Notes under the pieces: model-generated
What the model saw: only the letters and a program-made list of their open reading frames with translations
Told to the model about the DNA's origin: nothing
Database searches by the model: none
In this document: positions 1-11,151 of the stretch, one piece after another
Layout of the letters: each line of letters opens with the position of its first letter
Numbering within the stretch: the first letter of the stretch is position 1
From: Filosporella fistucella
Lineage: Eukaryota; Ascomycota; Leotiomycetes; Helotiales
Assembly: GCA_030077755.1 (NCBI GenBank)
Contig: JAQJZZ010000008.1
Span: 3,782,001-3,846,000 of the forward strand
DNA: 64,000 bases
Direction: 5' to 3'
Made by a program: the position numbers and the translations under genes

Positions 1-2372
1 CACCATTCATAAATCATCAATGCATCAGAAAATCAGCTCTATCTTAATTCACAACTCCTTCTCGCGGAGACTCATACCTCTCCCAACGAATTATCAGTAC
101 TCCAACTCTCACTCTCATCTGCGACTTCAGTCATACCACCACATCCGTCACAAGCTCCCTCTTTCTCGACTCTCTTTCCCTTCTTGCGTTGGCAGCGAAG
201 GAAATACTCTATTTTCTTTCTCATGTTGGAGGCGCTGGGACTGCGTTGGAGGAGAGGATCGCAGAGATGGATTGTAAGTGTTGTGTGGCGGGAAGCGCAA
301 TTGCAAAGAGTATAGGTTATTAGGTGTTCGGTGCACATATTGGTTGTTCCAGGAAATTGATGGTAGGTGAGATTTTTGAGGAAATTACGGGTTCTCTGGT
401 GGTCGAGTGTGCAGATGTGTGACTTGATTGTGGAAAATGGTTGCTAGGAATATGCTAACTCGACACTGTCGCCGTGGAGGTTTTCAGCAGAGAGATAGCC
501 TAGTGATCTGTGATGAATAAAGTGGCTCAGCTGATCTAAGTATTTTAGATCTGTTGATGGGAAGCTTGATATTCGAGTATTACCACCCTCAAGTAGTTGG
601 GGTGAGCGGGGAAGTCGTTGCCTAACGGGCTGAATTGGTATGTCGAGGTGGCGGCGACTTAGTATCGAGCAAGTTATTCGGGTGATATTGCGAAGCGTAC
701 TATTGTAATGTGAGTCGTGATAGGTTTTGGTGTACAGATTTAGTGATGCTCGATGGTGAACGATGAGGGCGGTTACGAAGCGCCTATATAGCCTGAAAAT
801 TCGATTCACAAGAACATTAGATGGACTAACACAGAGAGATTGATCATTCACTCTATCATACCTGGGCAGGTGAATGCTATGACCGGCTGCGATCCACGGC
901 CACTACGATCAACTGTATTAATCGAAGCATAAAGAGAGCTAGTCTGTCTGAGTCATAACGAGGCAATATGCAGTTCCCTAATGCTCAAACCAGCGTAAAT
1001 TCTGGCGATAGCTGCTGCCTAGCCGCATTTGCTAAAACCGAGAATGTAAAATTTTGACAATGAGAACTTTGATAATTTTAACCTCTTGTATGCAAAATGT
1101 GCCTATTTTAAGACTACAAACTTTTGGGTGCATCTGTTAGATTTTTAACTTAAATCATACATTGAGACAGAAATTTCATACAGAAGCACAAGTACATTGA
1201 TTTATGATATAGAAGATGTTAAGCCTTCAGTCATCCCGCAGGTGCCTTGAGCTGCCTAAAGAACTGAGAGACACTGTGCTAAGCAGATATGTCGACTCTA
1301 CATTAGAGGCAGAAAAAGCTTCATATACTCTATGTACTAATTTGGCTGAAAGCTACGGTGGGCAAGAGTCTCCAATACTGAGATCCTTTTCAGTGTGCGC
1401 ATTGCCCTTATTCAATTAATATAGGATTGGAAAGTTATGATGGAGAAGGGTTACCAAGCATAATAAGGTGGTATGGTAAGAATTGGACCATTTATAATCC
1501 TGTGGTAATGCCTACATTCATAGCATGAATTTAGCTATGAATGATTGAATACTCGGATTCTGGTCTGATCATTGGATTTTGAACAGGTGACTTGGACGCA
1601 ACTGGGCCTTAATGATATGGTAAAGTCTCTTAGAAGATTGCTTCGCAAAACCCGAGGCGCACCTTGGGGACTATCGGTCCTTGCCATACGGGCACTCACA
1701 CAAGAGGTGCTCAGGTCAGCTTCGACACGCCTATGTATCTATGAGCCGCATGCAAGTTTGAGATGTTATTCAGGCTCTGAGGACTATCAGATTGCCAATG
1801 AACAATAATCCAATGTTGTAAAAATGCAGCGCATGACCGAAACTAGAAATAATCGGGAAAGGTAATCATATTGCACGAATTGGGGCTGTATATGACACCA
1901 TTTATAAAAACAAATTTCCAGGCTAGCTTTTCTGCAAAGTGGGAATCAAGGGCGACAATACTGTCGACGTCAATCGAGCTATCGGAGGCGGAGACTTTGA
2001 GGACGCTTGACTCGACAGCTAGCCAGCTTATAATTTCGAAGGCCCTGATCGAGTTTACAGCGGTGCGGTCGATTCAGAGCTTGGAAAGCTCAAGACGATA
2101 TCTCTTGATTTACTAAACCATCGAGATGTTCACAACACGGAAGCGCAAGCGCAATTGATTGTCTCGTCTTACGTTTTGTAAGTAGGAAGTCTTTACCTAA
2201 CTGCATGCAACCCAAGCAGAGTAGCTCAGCCTAAAAACCTGACTTCGCTAGCGTACCGTGTTCCCTGCGTCCACGTCGGAAGAAAATGATATTTGATGCC
2301 CAACGAATATTAAGCATACAACTCTTCTCCTTTTTGAACATTCCTGCACGATATAAAACCAACCTTGACACG
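1..2372. other. Gene-poor leading region
   Basis: No open frame here is long enough or recognisable enough to call as an intact gene. Frames are short (under about 135 codons), interrupted, and show no domain that I know. Two stretches look like old coding sequence: about 1216-1420, whose frame begins with a leucine-rich segment of the LPKELRD type reminiscent of fungal F-box-like N-termini, and 1936-2181 (listed separately). From about 1020 to 1210 the sequence is AT-rich. Confidence 0.5.
1936..2181 (+). pseudogene. Possible decayed coding fragment with two in-frame stops
   Basis: Read from 1936, this frame gives 81 codons of balanced, protein-like composition interrupted only by a TGA near 2008 and a TAG near 2020, then ends in TAA at 2179-2181. 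The sequence on either side of the stops reads smoothly: acidic, Gly-rich before, then a helical segment rich in Leu, Asp and Gln. The shadow frames look less natural. I do not recognise the family. Two stops close together in an otherwise clean frame suggest a relic, but a short intron spanning both stops cannot be excluded. Confidence 0.3.
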
Positions 2373-3114
2373 ATGCCTCCAAAGCAGCGCAAGATTGCCA
2401 TTGTAGGGAGCCGATCTGTCGGTAAGGGGAGCTGCTCTCGTCGCTCCATCACGTATATCACTTTCACTAATTCCAACCAGGAAAGTCGTCCCTCACTGTG
2501 CAATTCGTAGATGGACACTTCGTAGAAAGTTACTATCCGACAATTGAGAACACCTTCTCAAAGGTTATTAAGTTCAAAGGTCAAGAGTATGCCACCGAAA
2601 TAGTAGACACCGCTGGCCAGGTGAGTACCATTTCCTTCGCAACGATCACATGCAAAGATGCTAGATTTCAACACGATTGCTGATATTTGAATGAAAAGGA
2701 CGAATATTCCATCTTGAACTCTAAGCACTTCATTGGTATCCACGGATATATGCTTGTCTACTCGGTGGCGTCAACTCAATCCTTCGAAATGGTTCAAGTT
2801 ATAAGAGATAAGATTCTTAATCACTTGGTATGTGATGAATTTGAAGACCGATTCCAAGTCGCTGACAGCTGTAGGGCTCTGACTGGGTTCCCATCGTCAT
2901 TGTTGGAAACAAGAGTGATTTGCGTCCAGACCAACGCCAGGTCTCAGTGGAAGAGGGCAAAGCACTGGCTGAGAGGTACAACTGTGCATACACCGAGGCT
3001 AGTGCGAGATACAACGAGAATGTAGCTAAGGCCTTTGAACTTATGATCGGACAAGTGGAGAAAGCACAAAACCCAAATGAGCCAACAGGCGGCAATAAGT
3101 GCATGGTTATGTAA
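2373..3114 (+). CDS. rhb1: Rheb-type small GTPase
   Basis: Rheb is a farnesylated Ras-family GTPase that activates TORC1 in response to nutrients; in fungi it also affects basic amino acid uptake. Exons 2373-2421, 2481-2620, 2699-2827 and 2875-3114 join in frame to 185 aa, the normal family size. The P-loop at residues 12-19 (GSRSVGKS) carries Arg where Ras has Gly12, a Rheb hallmark. The effector segment PTIENTF (36-42), DTAGQ and NKSD follow. The protein ends in the CaaX box CMVM, predicting farnesylation and an endomembrane location. The start is the only ATG that yields the canonical N-terminus MPPKQRKIAIVG. The next gene is SerRS, on the same strand 345 bp downstream. Confidence 0.95.
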
Positions 3115-3296
3115 GGTGAAGGGGTTCATAGACGGGTATTTTCGAGATACTGGAGGATGCGAGTTATTTGCTGCATCAGAGGCGTTTGTAGAGGGATTCG
3201 ATTATCTTAAGGCGTTAAAGGAGCACTTTCATGCACTTCAGTCATGGCGCAACTCAGTTTATTCTGCGGACAAACTCTCAGGTTAATATAACATAT

Positions 3297-3302
3297 CACG
3301 TG
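3297..3302. promoter_or_regulatory. CACGTG E-box upstream of SerRS
   Basis: A palindromic CACGTG lies 158 bp before the SerRS start, in AT-rich sequence. Fungal bHLH factors (Cbf1/Pho4 type) bind this core. A role here is inferred only from the motif and its position. Confidence 0.3.
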
Positions 3303-3459
3303 ACATATTATGGGATTCGAGCCCATCAGGACGCTAAAGTGACCCCTCGCCAGCACCCCACACCAGGCTGAAGAATTTCAGTGAGTCAAGCGGCGACCTT
3401 GTTTATTTACCACAACTTCCGCTCCCAAATTCTTTGAAGGGCATAACACATCTGCCAAT

Positions 3460-5160
3460 ATGCTCGACGTCTTCGATTTCATTGTCGAGAAAGGGGGAGA
3501 CCCCAAGAAGATCAAGGAGTCTCAAAGACGCCGGTACGCTCCAGAAGAAGCGGTGGACGAGGTTATTGCTTTGTACGAGGATCACAGGAAGAGTATGCTA
3601 TCATTGAGCGTGGGCAAAGATGTTCTACAGGGCTGACGATCATTTCAGCTCAGTATGCTGCGACACAAATTAACACAGAAATCAACCAAGTTCAGAAGCA
3701 AATTGGAGTCAAGAAGAAGGCCAAGGAGAGTGCTGATGAGCTGATGGCCAAGAAGATTGAATTAGAAAAACAAAAGAAGGCATTGGTAGAGTCTGCCGCT
3801 GAGAAGGAGGTTCTTTTGAAGAAGAAAATTGGCACGATCGGCAATATTGTCCACGATTCAGTACCAGTCAATAACGACGAGGTAATTCGTCTACATATCT
3901 CGACAAGAACCGTTCTAATGAGTAGTTAGGATCACAATGCGCTCCAGCGAACTTGGGCACCTGAGGGAGTGACAGTTGAGAAGCGCGATGTCCTCTCACA
4001 CCACGAAGTTCTGACGAGACTCGATGGATATGACCCTGAACGAGGAGTCAAAGTTGTTGGACATCGAGGATATTTCTTGCGCAAATGGGGTGTCTTCCTC
4101 AACCAGGCTTTGATTAATTATGGTCTGGAATTCCTCGATGCTCGGGGATATACACCTTTGCAGACCCCTCAATTCATGTTGAAGGATTACATGGCCAAGA
4201 CTGCTCAATTGGAGCAATTCGATGAGGAGCTTTACAAGGTTGTTGATGGCGATGCTCAGAATGACAAGTATCTCATTGCTACTTCAGAGCAGCCAATCTC
4301 AGCTTTCCATGCAGATGAGTGGCTCCAAGCGAAGGAATTGCCCATCAAGTGAGTATTATAGGATCAGGAGTGATAGAGGCTCATATGTGTTTTAGATATG
4401 CTGGGTTCAGCTCATGCTACCGAAGAGAAGCCGGTTCTCACGGAAGGGATGCTTGGGGTATTTTCAGAGTACATCAATTCGAGAAGGTTAGTTCATTAGG
4501 TCCGAATTTAATACAGTCTACTAACAGAACTTCAAAACAGGTCGAGCAGTTCATCCTTACCGACCCCGAGAAATCATGGGAGATGTTTGAAAACATGATT
4601 GAAATCTCTGAAGAGTTTTACAAGTCCCTGGGAGTTCCATATCGTGTTGTTGCCATTGTCTCCGGAGCCCTAAACAATGCTGCTGCCAAGAAATTCGATC
4701 TTGAAGCCTGGTTTCCTTTCCAGGGAGAATACAAGGAACTTGTTTCATGCTCAAATTGTACCGACTATCAGTCTCGAGCCCTTGAGATTAGGTATGGTGC
4801 TAAGATCCAAACTGAGATCCGTAAAAAGTATGTCCACGCATTGAATTCAACTCTGTGTGCGACCGAGCGAGCTTTGTGCTGCTTATTGGAAAATTTCCAG
4901 ACCGAGGAGGTGAGTGTATTTTGTGTTTGAATCGACGGAAAGCGTACTGATTTGCATAGGGATTTAATGTACCCGAGCCACTCCGAAAGTATCTTCCTGG
5001 TGCCCCCGAGTTCATTCCATTCACCAAAGACTTGCCAAAGGACTCAACTTCTCTCAAGGCGAAAGGCAAGACTGCGGATAAGGTGGCAAAGCCAAAGGTA
5101 GCACCAGTGAGTGGAGGAGCAACTGAAGCTGCAGAGAAGATTAAGGATCTCAATGTCTGA
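3460..5160 (+). CDS. SES1: Cytosolic seryl-tRNA synthetase
   Basis: Class II aminoacyl-tRNA synthetase that charges tRNA-Ser (and tRNA-Sec where present) with serine. Exons 3460-3592, 3649-3881, 3930-4348, 4396-4486, 4541-4909 and 4960-5160 give 481 aa, as expected for eukaryotic cytosolic SerRS. The N-terminal helical tRNA-binding arm spans about residues 1-110, with Lys/Glu-rich heptads near 60-110. Class II motif 2 reads [20 protein letters not shown]. The serine-specific SNCTDYQSR segment follows. Motif 3 lies at the start of the last exon, after the conserved ATER region. The C-terminus is a Lys/Ala-rich basic tail typical of eukaryotic SerRS. No mitochondrial presequence is visible. Introns are 40-56 nt with standard GT-AG ends. 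Confidence 0.95.
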
Positions 5161-5640
5161 TGGTAGCACGGTAGTCGTTTGGAGATATCCTTTTGTTATG
5201 GAGCGAAGCAAAACCCCATTGGAGGGTGAAGCAGGCATATTGCTGACCATCTGATTGCATAGCACAAAAGCTGCAACTGTTTACAAAGAAATAGACCTGC
5301 TATGACTTCTCTTAAAAAATACCTTCACTTGTTTCATTGTGACTGTGATTTCGTTCAGCATGCCTTTCCCGTCGGAGGGAGAAGGAATGTGCCTTCCGTT
5401 TTAAGCGAGGATTCCTTGAGCCTCTGACACGACAGACAACTCACAAATTTCCGCCACAGTGAATAAAACATGATTGTCAAACGAGAATTTTATGTCGGCT
5501 AAAGATGACGATAGACTATCTACGAAACAAAGATACCGAGATTGGCTTTTACACTAAGTTGGCGCATGAAGACACTGCGGCTGTCTGACGACTTCGCTCG
5601 TGAGGTTGTAAATTGCGTGCCACAATATCACTTTAGCAAT
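5161..5640. other. Intergenic, SerRS to ZUP1-like
   Basis: Tandem + strand genes flank this 480 bp. An in-frame upstream ATG at 5542 could extend the next gene by 33 codons, but the extension has no zinc-finger or other recognisable content. Nothing else was seen. Confidence 0.5.
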
Positions 5641-7532
5641 ATGGAGAATGGAGGCTCAATAAGCTGTCCATTCTGCGGATTCAGCGCAGATGGAGATTAC
5701 CAGATTATGGCAAGTCCTTGTTGTCACTATCCGGTGCACATGCTTTACTGACCATCCCTCTCCAGCTGCATAGTGAGTGTTCTCTGAGCTACTATTTGCT
5801 TGGTGGTACTACTTAAAGGGAATTTCACACGCATCCTCTTGAAACTTGTTGCTTCTCGCCTTAAAGACAACTTTATTACACTATCGCTAAGAAGTGCCAC
5901 TGACGCCGAGTTTGTGCAGTGGAGACTCTACACCCTGAAGATGGAGAGTCACCTTTTATTGTAAAGGACGATGCAAGTATCGCAGCCTTGGCTGCCATGG
6001 ACGAAGAGACTTCAGATGAATATGCCTCGTGCCCTGTCGAAGGATGCGGTGAGGCTATCCTATTAACAGAGCTTGATATGCATATTGAGATGCATGAGGA
6101 AGAGGTAGGCGGCGAAAATAGTTCCGATCTAGGCCAGCCTTCAAAGAGACTCAAACTAGACCCAGGCCCTAAAGCTACCTTTGATACAAAGTTATCGCAC
6201 GCCTTGCGCAATCTACCTGGTGGCGACGACCCCCAGGAAGCCAAACATGCTCACCCAGAGAAATCCCCAGATCGCCGCTCCGCTGATCCACAAGCATCCA
6301 CCAAAGCAGCCTGGAAAGCACTTCTCAAGATGCCCGACTCATCTAGCAAGCCTGGCAGCTCTAAGAGAAGCCCCAGAAGGAGATTAGGGGTAAGTAATAT
6401 TTACTCTACTCAAATTTAGTTCACGTGATCTCAACATCTCTTTAGAAGTCAGAATTAGGACCCCACGCCCACGAGAAGCAAATGCCAGCATGGCTTGTAA
6501 AGCTTTTGACGGAAGAAGATGGCGTTCTGATGTGGGTGAAGCGAGTAAACAATGATGGTAGGGAGTACAAATTTCAGTATTGTCGAAACATGGCTGGCGG
6601 GGTAGTCCAAGTGGTGGAACAACTTCTCGACCAGGATAAAGGTGTGCAATTTGCATACATGTGTGACTACGGTGTGAAACATATCTCCAAATTAAGAAGA
6701 GAAGGTAAGGCTCCTCCCGATTCTACCGACTAGTCTAAAACCTATAGGGGGCTTCTGTGGATATAGAAACATCCAGTCCTTATGTTCATACATCATCCGA
6801 ACAAGGTCACAAGGACATGAAATCTTCCAAGGCAAGATACCGACTATCTTTCAAATTCAAGAATACATCGAGAGCGCTTGGGATGCTGGCATAAATGTGT
6901 CTGGTCGCATCGAGACAGGTGGAATCCGGGGGACACGCAAGTATATTGGAACACCAGATGTATCTCTCCCCAATCTTGATAGACGTGCTTTTGTGAAACC
7001 CTAAGTTATATTCGAACCTTACTGATTTGAGATAGGCGCAAGCTATGTTCTGCTTTCTTGGAATTGCGTATGCTCCCAAGCATAACGACTCTCCAGCATA
7101 TGCTAATGGCTTGCAGGTGTGATGCCCAGGGAATCAAACCGAAGAATAGTCCCGAAATTGCGTACGAAATTCTTTTAGACACTGTGGAGCAATACTTTAT
7201 GAGCGGCTGCATGGACTATAACCCAAAAGTTCGGCGGACCGGACTCCCCCCGATCTACTTTCAACATCCTGGTATGTCTCTCTCATTAGCATTTTGTCTT
7301 AGTTGTATTAAGATGTGTTGCAGGCCATTCCATGACCATCGTCGGAATCGAGAAGAAGACGGATGGCACAAGAAACCTTATCGTTTTTGACCCGATGTTC
7401 CATGAATCCTCCGACTTTATCAAGCTTGTTGGTAATGAGTTTAAACACCCGAACCCAGAAGGCATGTTGAAAGCATATCGACGAGGAAGCAAATATTTAA
7501 AGAGATACACCGAGTTTGAGCTTCTCAAGTAA
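5641..7532 (+). CDS. ZUP1/Mug105-like peptidase C78 deubiquitinase
   Basis: Cysteine peptidase of the C78 (UFSP/ZUFSP) family; human ZUP1 and S. pombe Mug105 cleave K63-linked ubiquitin chains, so genome-stability work in the nucleus is likely. Exons 5641-5709, 5766-5772, 5920-6389, 6446-6704, 6748-6959, 7036-7067, 7117-7271 and 7324-7532 give 470 aa. Two zinc fingers lie at the N-terminus: C9-x2-C12 with histidines in LHMETLH, then a C-x4-C...H-x3-H finger. The catalytic Cys is C272 in GFCGYRN, with His403 in GHSMTIVG and Asp424 in VFDP. The second exon is only 7 nt and supplies the first zinc-binding His; the intron before it is GC-AG. Without this microexon the frame is lost. The enzyme triad is clear; the exact chain specificity is inferred from the family. 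Confidence 0.88.
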
Positions 7533-8148
7533 CATATTCCCTCCCAAACTCTGTTGGTAAAGATACGAGTAAGCTGATTGTCTCAAAGGTTGACACCCCC
7601 AGCACCATCCAGACTTCAGAGACAGAAGAGTCCTGGCAGCGCAGGCGGTCCTGCTGCCTGAGCAATGTAATGACCTATCTATTTCGCTGGCTTGAGGGTC
7701 GTTTGATGCATCAGCGTTGCCTTTTGCGAGGGAACTTGGGAGCATCATTTTATGTAGCGTGGAAATTATGAGACCCTTTACATTGCGGGCGTTGAGAGGG
7801 ATGCGAAGAATTGGAGGCTGCTAGATGTCATCTATCCTGGGCCAAATTCTGGCTATGCAATCAATATTTCGTTCAGGTCTCACATGAATCATAGATAAAG
7901 TACTGTAATGCAACCGAATGTATCAAAGTTGAAAGCCTCTGCATTTAGATTCATCTCTCTTCGATAAGGCCAAAGTGTGGTGGCCCTGAAACAATGACAA
8001 TGCTACGCCTAGACCCTTCAAGATGCCAAGGTCCCCTTAACGCCCTGCAAGAACCACAGAAATGGAATTATGCCATGCCATTAGAATTCATATGCTATCC
8101 CAGCAACGGATCATCCAACCAAGCTCCTTACACTCTCCACAAATCAGA
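7533..8148. other. Convergent 3' region, ZUP1-like and BUR1
   Basis: Both flanking genes end here, so the 616 bp should hold their 3' UTRs and poly(A) signals. No open frame of interest and no repeat was seen. Confidence 0.5.
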
Positions 8149-10178
8149 TTATCTGCGTCCATACGGCTGATCTCTATCTTGACTGTGCCCTCCTTGGCTG
8201 TGGCCACCTCTATCACCATCTCTCGAGTCTGCCCTATCACCATTCCTAGAAAGTGGCTCGCGTTCTCTGGTGGCATGTCTGTCTCGATCTCGGTCTGGAC
8301 TGCGACTTCGAGTTCGGCGGGCTCTGCTTCGATCATCGTAGTCCAATCTACCATGATCTCGATCTCTTTCATGCCGCCGGTCGTCTCTTTCATCATGTCT
8401 TCGTTCTCTCGGGCGGTCATCCCTTACACGATCATCTCGAGGTCGGTCATCTCTCGGACGGCCATCTCTCGGGCGATCATCCCTATCTCGAGGAGGTCTG
8501 GGCGGTCTCTCATCTCCACGTGGACCGTCATAGCTAGGAATATAAGTGTCAATATTCGGAACTCCCCCTCGGCTCCTCGGAGGTGGTGCACGATCAAGAT
8601 CTCTAGACCGAGATCTGTATCCGTCCGGGCGATCCCCACCCCTGTTGCTGTCATAATTCGAGTAATCCGCAGGTGGGGGGCGTGGTGGTAGTCTTGTATC
8701 TGGTCCACCGTCACGATTCCGTACCCATGCTGGGCGGCGCTCTTGAGGAGGCGGAGGTGGCACACCGTTGCGATAGTCCCCATGTGTAGGATATCGAGCA
8801 CCGTTAGGATGGCGATGTCCGTTGTGTCCATTTCCATTTGTGAATGAACCATTAGCACCTGGCTCTCCACCCCAACCACCACCAGCTGGTCCCATGCCCA
8901 CAGTTCCCCCCTTGGGCGCTGGTGGGGGCCCAGCCTTTTGGCCTCTAAACTTTCTTCTGTCCAGCTCATGTGAGTCTTCGAATGTTGGAAGGTCGCATGG
9001 TTTCGCGGGGAGTGGTGCATTTCGGAAGTATGGATGCTTCAAGGCATCGATTGCGTTGATTCTTGTTTTCCAATTTAGTCGCAAAAGCTCATTCAAAAGA
9101 GATATCGCACCAGAACCGAATCTAAGCAAAGTTAGTGGCTGTACTTATTTGGAGCAGAAGTGACTTACTGTCGAAAGCGTTGACCTAAGGTTGGGGATTG
9201 AGGTGGGAAGTTGAGCCCTTCAGCACCTGGTAAAGATCTCCAACCAGGCATTGTTTCGTCTGTAGGAGTTCCCATCAAATCAAATATAATCTTCAACTGG
9301 TTGGGGTCACTATCTCCAGACAATATTGGCTTCCCAATCAGCATTTCTCCGAACACGCATCTGGGGAAAGATTAGCGTTTGAGATTTCATGAAAATATGA
9401 TAACAAATACTAACCCAACTCCCCACATGTCAATTGCAGTTGTGTACTTTCTCAATTGCAAGAGAAGCTCTGGGGGGCGATACCAACGAGTGACGACTAA
9501 TGTTGTGTAATCTCTTCGTGCCTCACCTCTCCCTTGACCAGCAATAGGAACTGGTTCGTCATAATGGCGTGCTAATCCAAAATCTGCAATCTGGAGGATT
9601 CCTTTATTGTCGATGAGTAGATTTGCTGCTTTCATGTCCCGATGCAAGATGTGATTGTCGTGTAGATATCGCACACCTTCCAGAAGTTGAAGCATGTAGC
9701 ACTTGATGTGCGATTCCTGCAGCTTGACCTTTGGATTTTCGAGCAGACCGGAAAGATCGTGAGCCATGTATGGAGTGACCATATACATAATAGCCCTCTT
9801 TCTCATATCCTTCTTGTCTCTCTTGTCTTTCCGATGGTGTTCAACGGCCATTTCCTCCAGCTTGAGTACATTTGGGTGCGAAAGGAGCTTCAGGAGTTTG
9901 ATTTCTCGCAGTGCTGTAATCGGGAATCCATCTTTCTCGTTATGCATGAGTATTTTCTTCAACGCGAAAATGGCCCCAGTCTTCAATGACTTTGCGCGAT
10001 GGACCTCTCCAAATGTACCCTCACCAAGCTTCCCTAGAATCTCGTAATCAGCAATCCCAGAGCAACCCACGAAAGATGATCTAGGGCGTATGTGCTCTCT
10101 CGCGAACTCGGAAGGAGACACTCCATTGCCATCGTTTTGCGGGCTCATTTCAGCAGCTGGAGTTGTTGGTGCAGCCAT
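8149..10178 (-). CDS. BUR1: Bur1/CDK9-type cyclin-dependent kinase
   Basis: P-TEFb-like kinase that phosphorylates the RNA polymerase II CTD and Spt5 to promote elongation. Exons (transcript order) 10178-9415, 9360-9169 and 9121-8149 give 642 aa. The kinase domain runs about 45-370: glycine loop [11 protein letters not shown] (49-59), ATP lysine in FALKK, the diagnostic PITALRE helix (about 86-92), [16 protein letters not shown], and a T-loop with Thr before [10 protein letters not shown]. After the kinase lies a long low-complexity tail of about 270 residues, first Gly/Pro-rich and then RD/RDR-rich with RS dipeptides, resembling CTD- and RNA-binding tails. The start ATG is followed by a Ser/Pro/Ala-rich leader. 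The gene is convergent with the ZUP1-like gene. Confidence 0.95.
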
Positions 10179-10679
10179 CTTGATAGATGGAGTTTTTTGA
10201 AATGCAGATCCGACCGAACGAGATGCGCTGCGATATTATTGAACCCCAGGACTGGCGATAGTTAAATAGTCGCGATCGGAGATGTGAATGCTTCGAGTGT
10301 TTAGTTGGCAGGGAATCCAAGCTTGTGGCTCTACATCAGAGTTTTGTTGAAATGCTCAAGACAGTTGTCTTGCGCATTGACCTGAGCTTTTCGTGATATT
10401 GTGCGTATTATTTCTCGAATTCGGTCGATAATACAACAGCTCGAACTGATTGTGTTCTTGAATTCATCTCATTGCCCACTCGATGATGAACTTAGGTTAT
10501 CTCGGAAAGGCGAAAGTTTAATCCGACTCGGCGCTAGCGGAGCAGCTGTGCTTCAACTTTAACCTCGTTCTAATGATGGGTTGGGCACAACAGAGTGAAG
10601 AAGAACAATTTGCGGACCCTCAGTGTAAGCACAGATCAATTGACTATTTCAGCACTTATCTTACTTGCCGAACAGTATC
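10179..10679. other. Divergent promoter region, BUR1 and complex I subunit
   Basis: About 500 bp separate the two start codons of divergent genes, so promoters for both are expected here. No clear TATA box or repeat stands out. Confidence 0.5.
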
Positions 10680-10944
10680 ATGGCCGCCAAACACCCCGTC
10701 CAGATCCCTCCGGTGCGCCCGCTCTACCGATTTGCTGCCACCGGTTTAGGAGCAAGCATGTGGTTCTTTGTGAGTATACAGAATAGTCGTCGAATCAGCT
10801 CAGCTCTTGCTAACATCGAATTCAGTTGATGTATCGTGCGAAGAAAGATGGTATAAGGAATTCCTAAGCCTACTGAGAATGTGGGTAGTTAACCTTTCCA
10901 TAGGTCCAGCATTATTGGGATGGAAGCACCCGTGGGACCATTGA
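10680..10944 (+). CDS. Small complex I accessory subunit, NDUFB2-like
   Basis: Exons 10680-10769, 10826-10850 and 10904-10944 encode only 51 aa, in three exons with introns of 56 and 53 nt; it is easily missed by gene finders. A short basic N-terminus precedes one hydrophobic segment (about residues 17-33, ending MWFFLMYRAKKDG), and the tail is GWKHPWDH. This layout, with Met-Trp-Phe in the membrane helix, a charged RxxxD step and a Leu-Leu-Gly then His-Pro-Trp tail, resembles the B2 (AGGG) subunit of mitochondrial NADH:ubiquinone oxidoreductase in fungi. It would sit in the inner membrane arm. The assignment rests on remembered pattern similarity, so the family is probable rather than certain; the gene model itself is well supported. 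Confidence 0.65.
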
Positions 10945-11151
10945 ACGATAGAGCGAAGATGTTGGGCATTCAAGACAGGGGTCGATAGCTTTTGTGAAAA
11001 TGATCTTCGAATGCTATTGGTGGAGGGTCGAAATACAATTAGAGATCTTCAGCAACTGGAACACTACACACTGTACATATTGGGAGCATTGAGGACTTCT
11101 TCTGTCCAGATTCAAATTGTGGTCTATATTGGAGTCTTTGACAAAATGCCT

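Noticed and set aside
3300..3372. Possible tRNA on the - strand, from the T-arm-like sequence ATGGGCTCGAATCCCAT
   Set aside because: The T-arm pairs, but the 7-base acceptor stem has no partner about 65 bases away, and no D-arm or anticodon arm can be drawn.
8062..8691. 209-codon open frame on the + strand rich in Ser and Ile
   Set aside because: It is the antisense shadow of the RD-rich repeats of the Bur1 tail, where biased codons keep other frames open.
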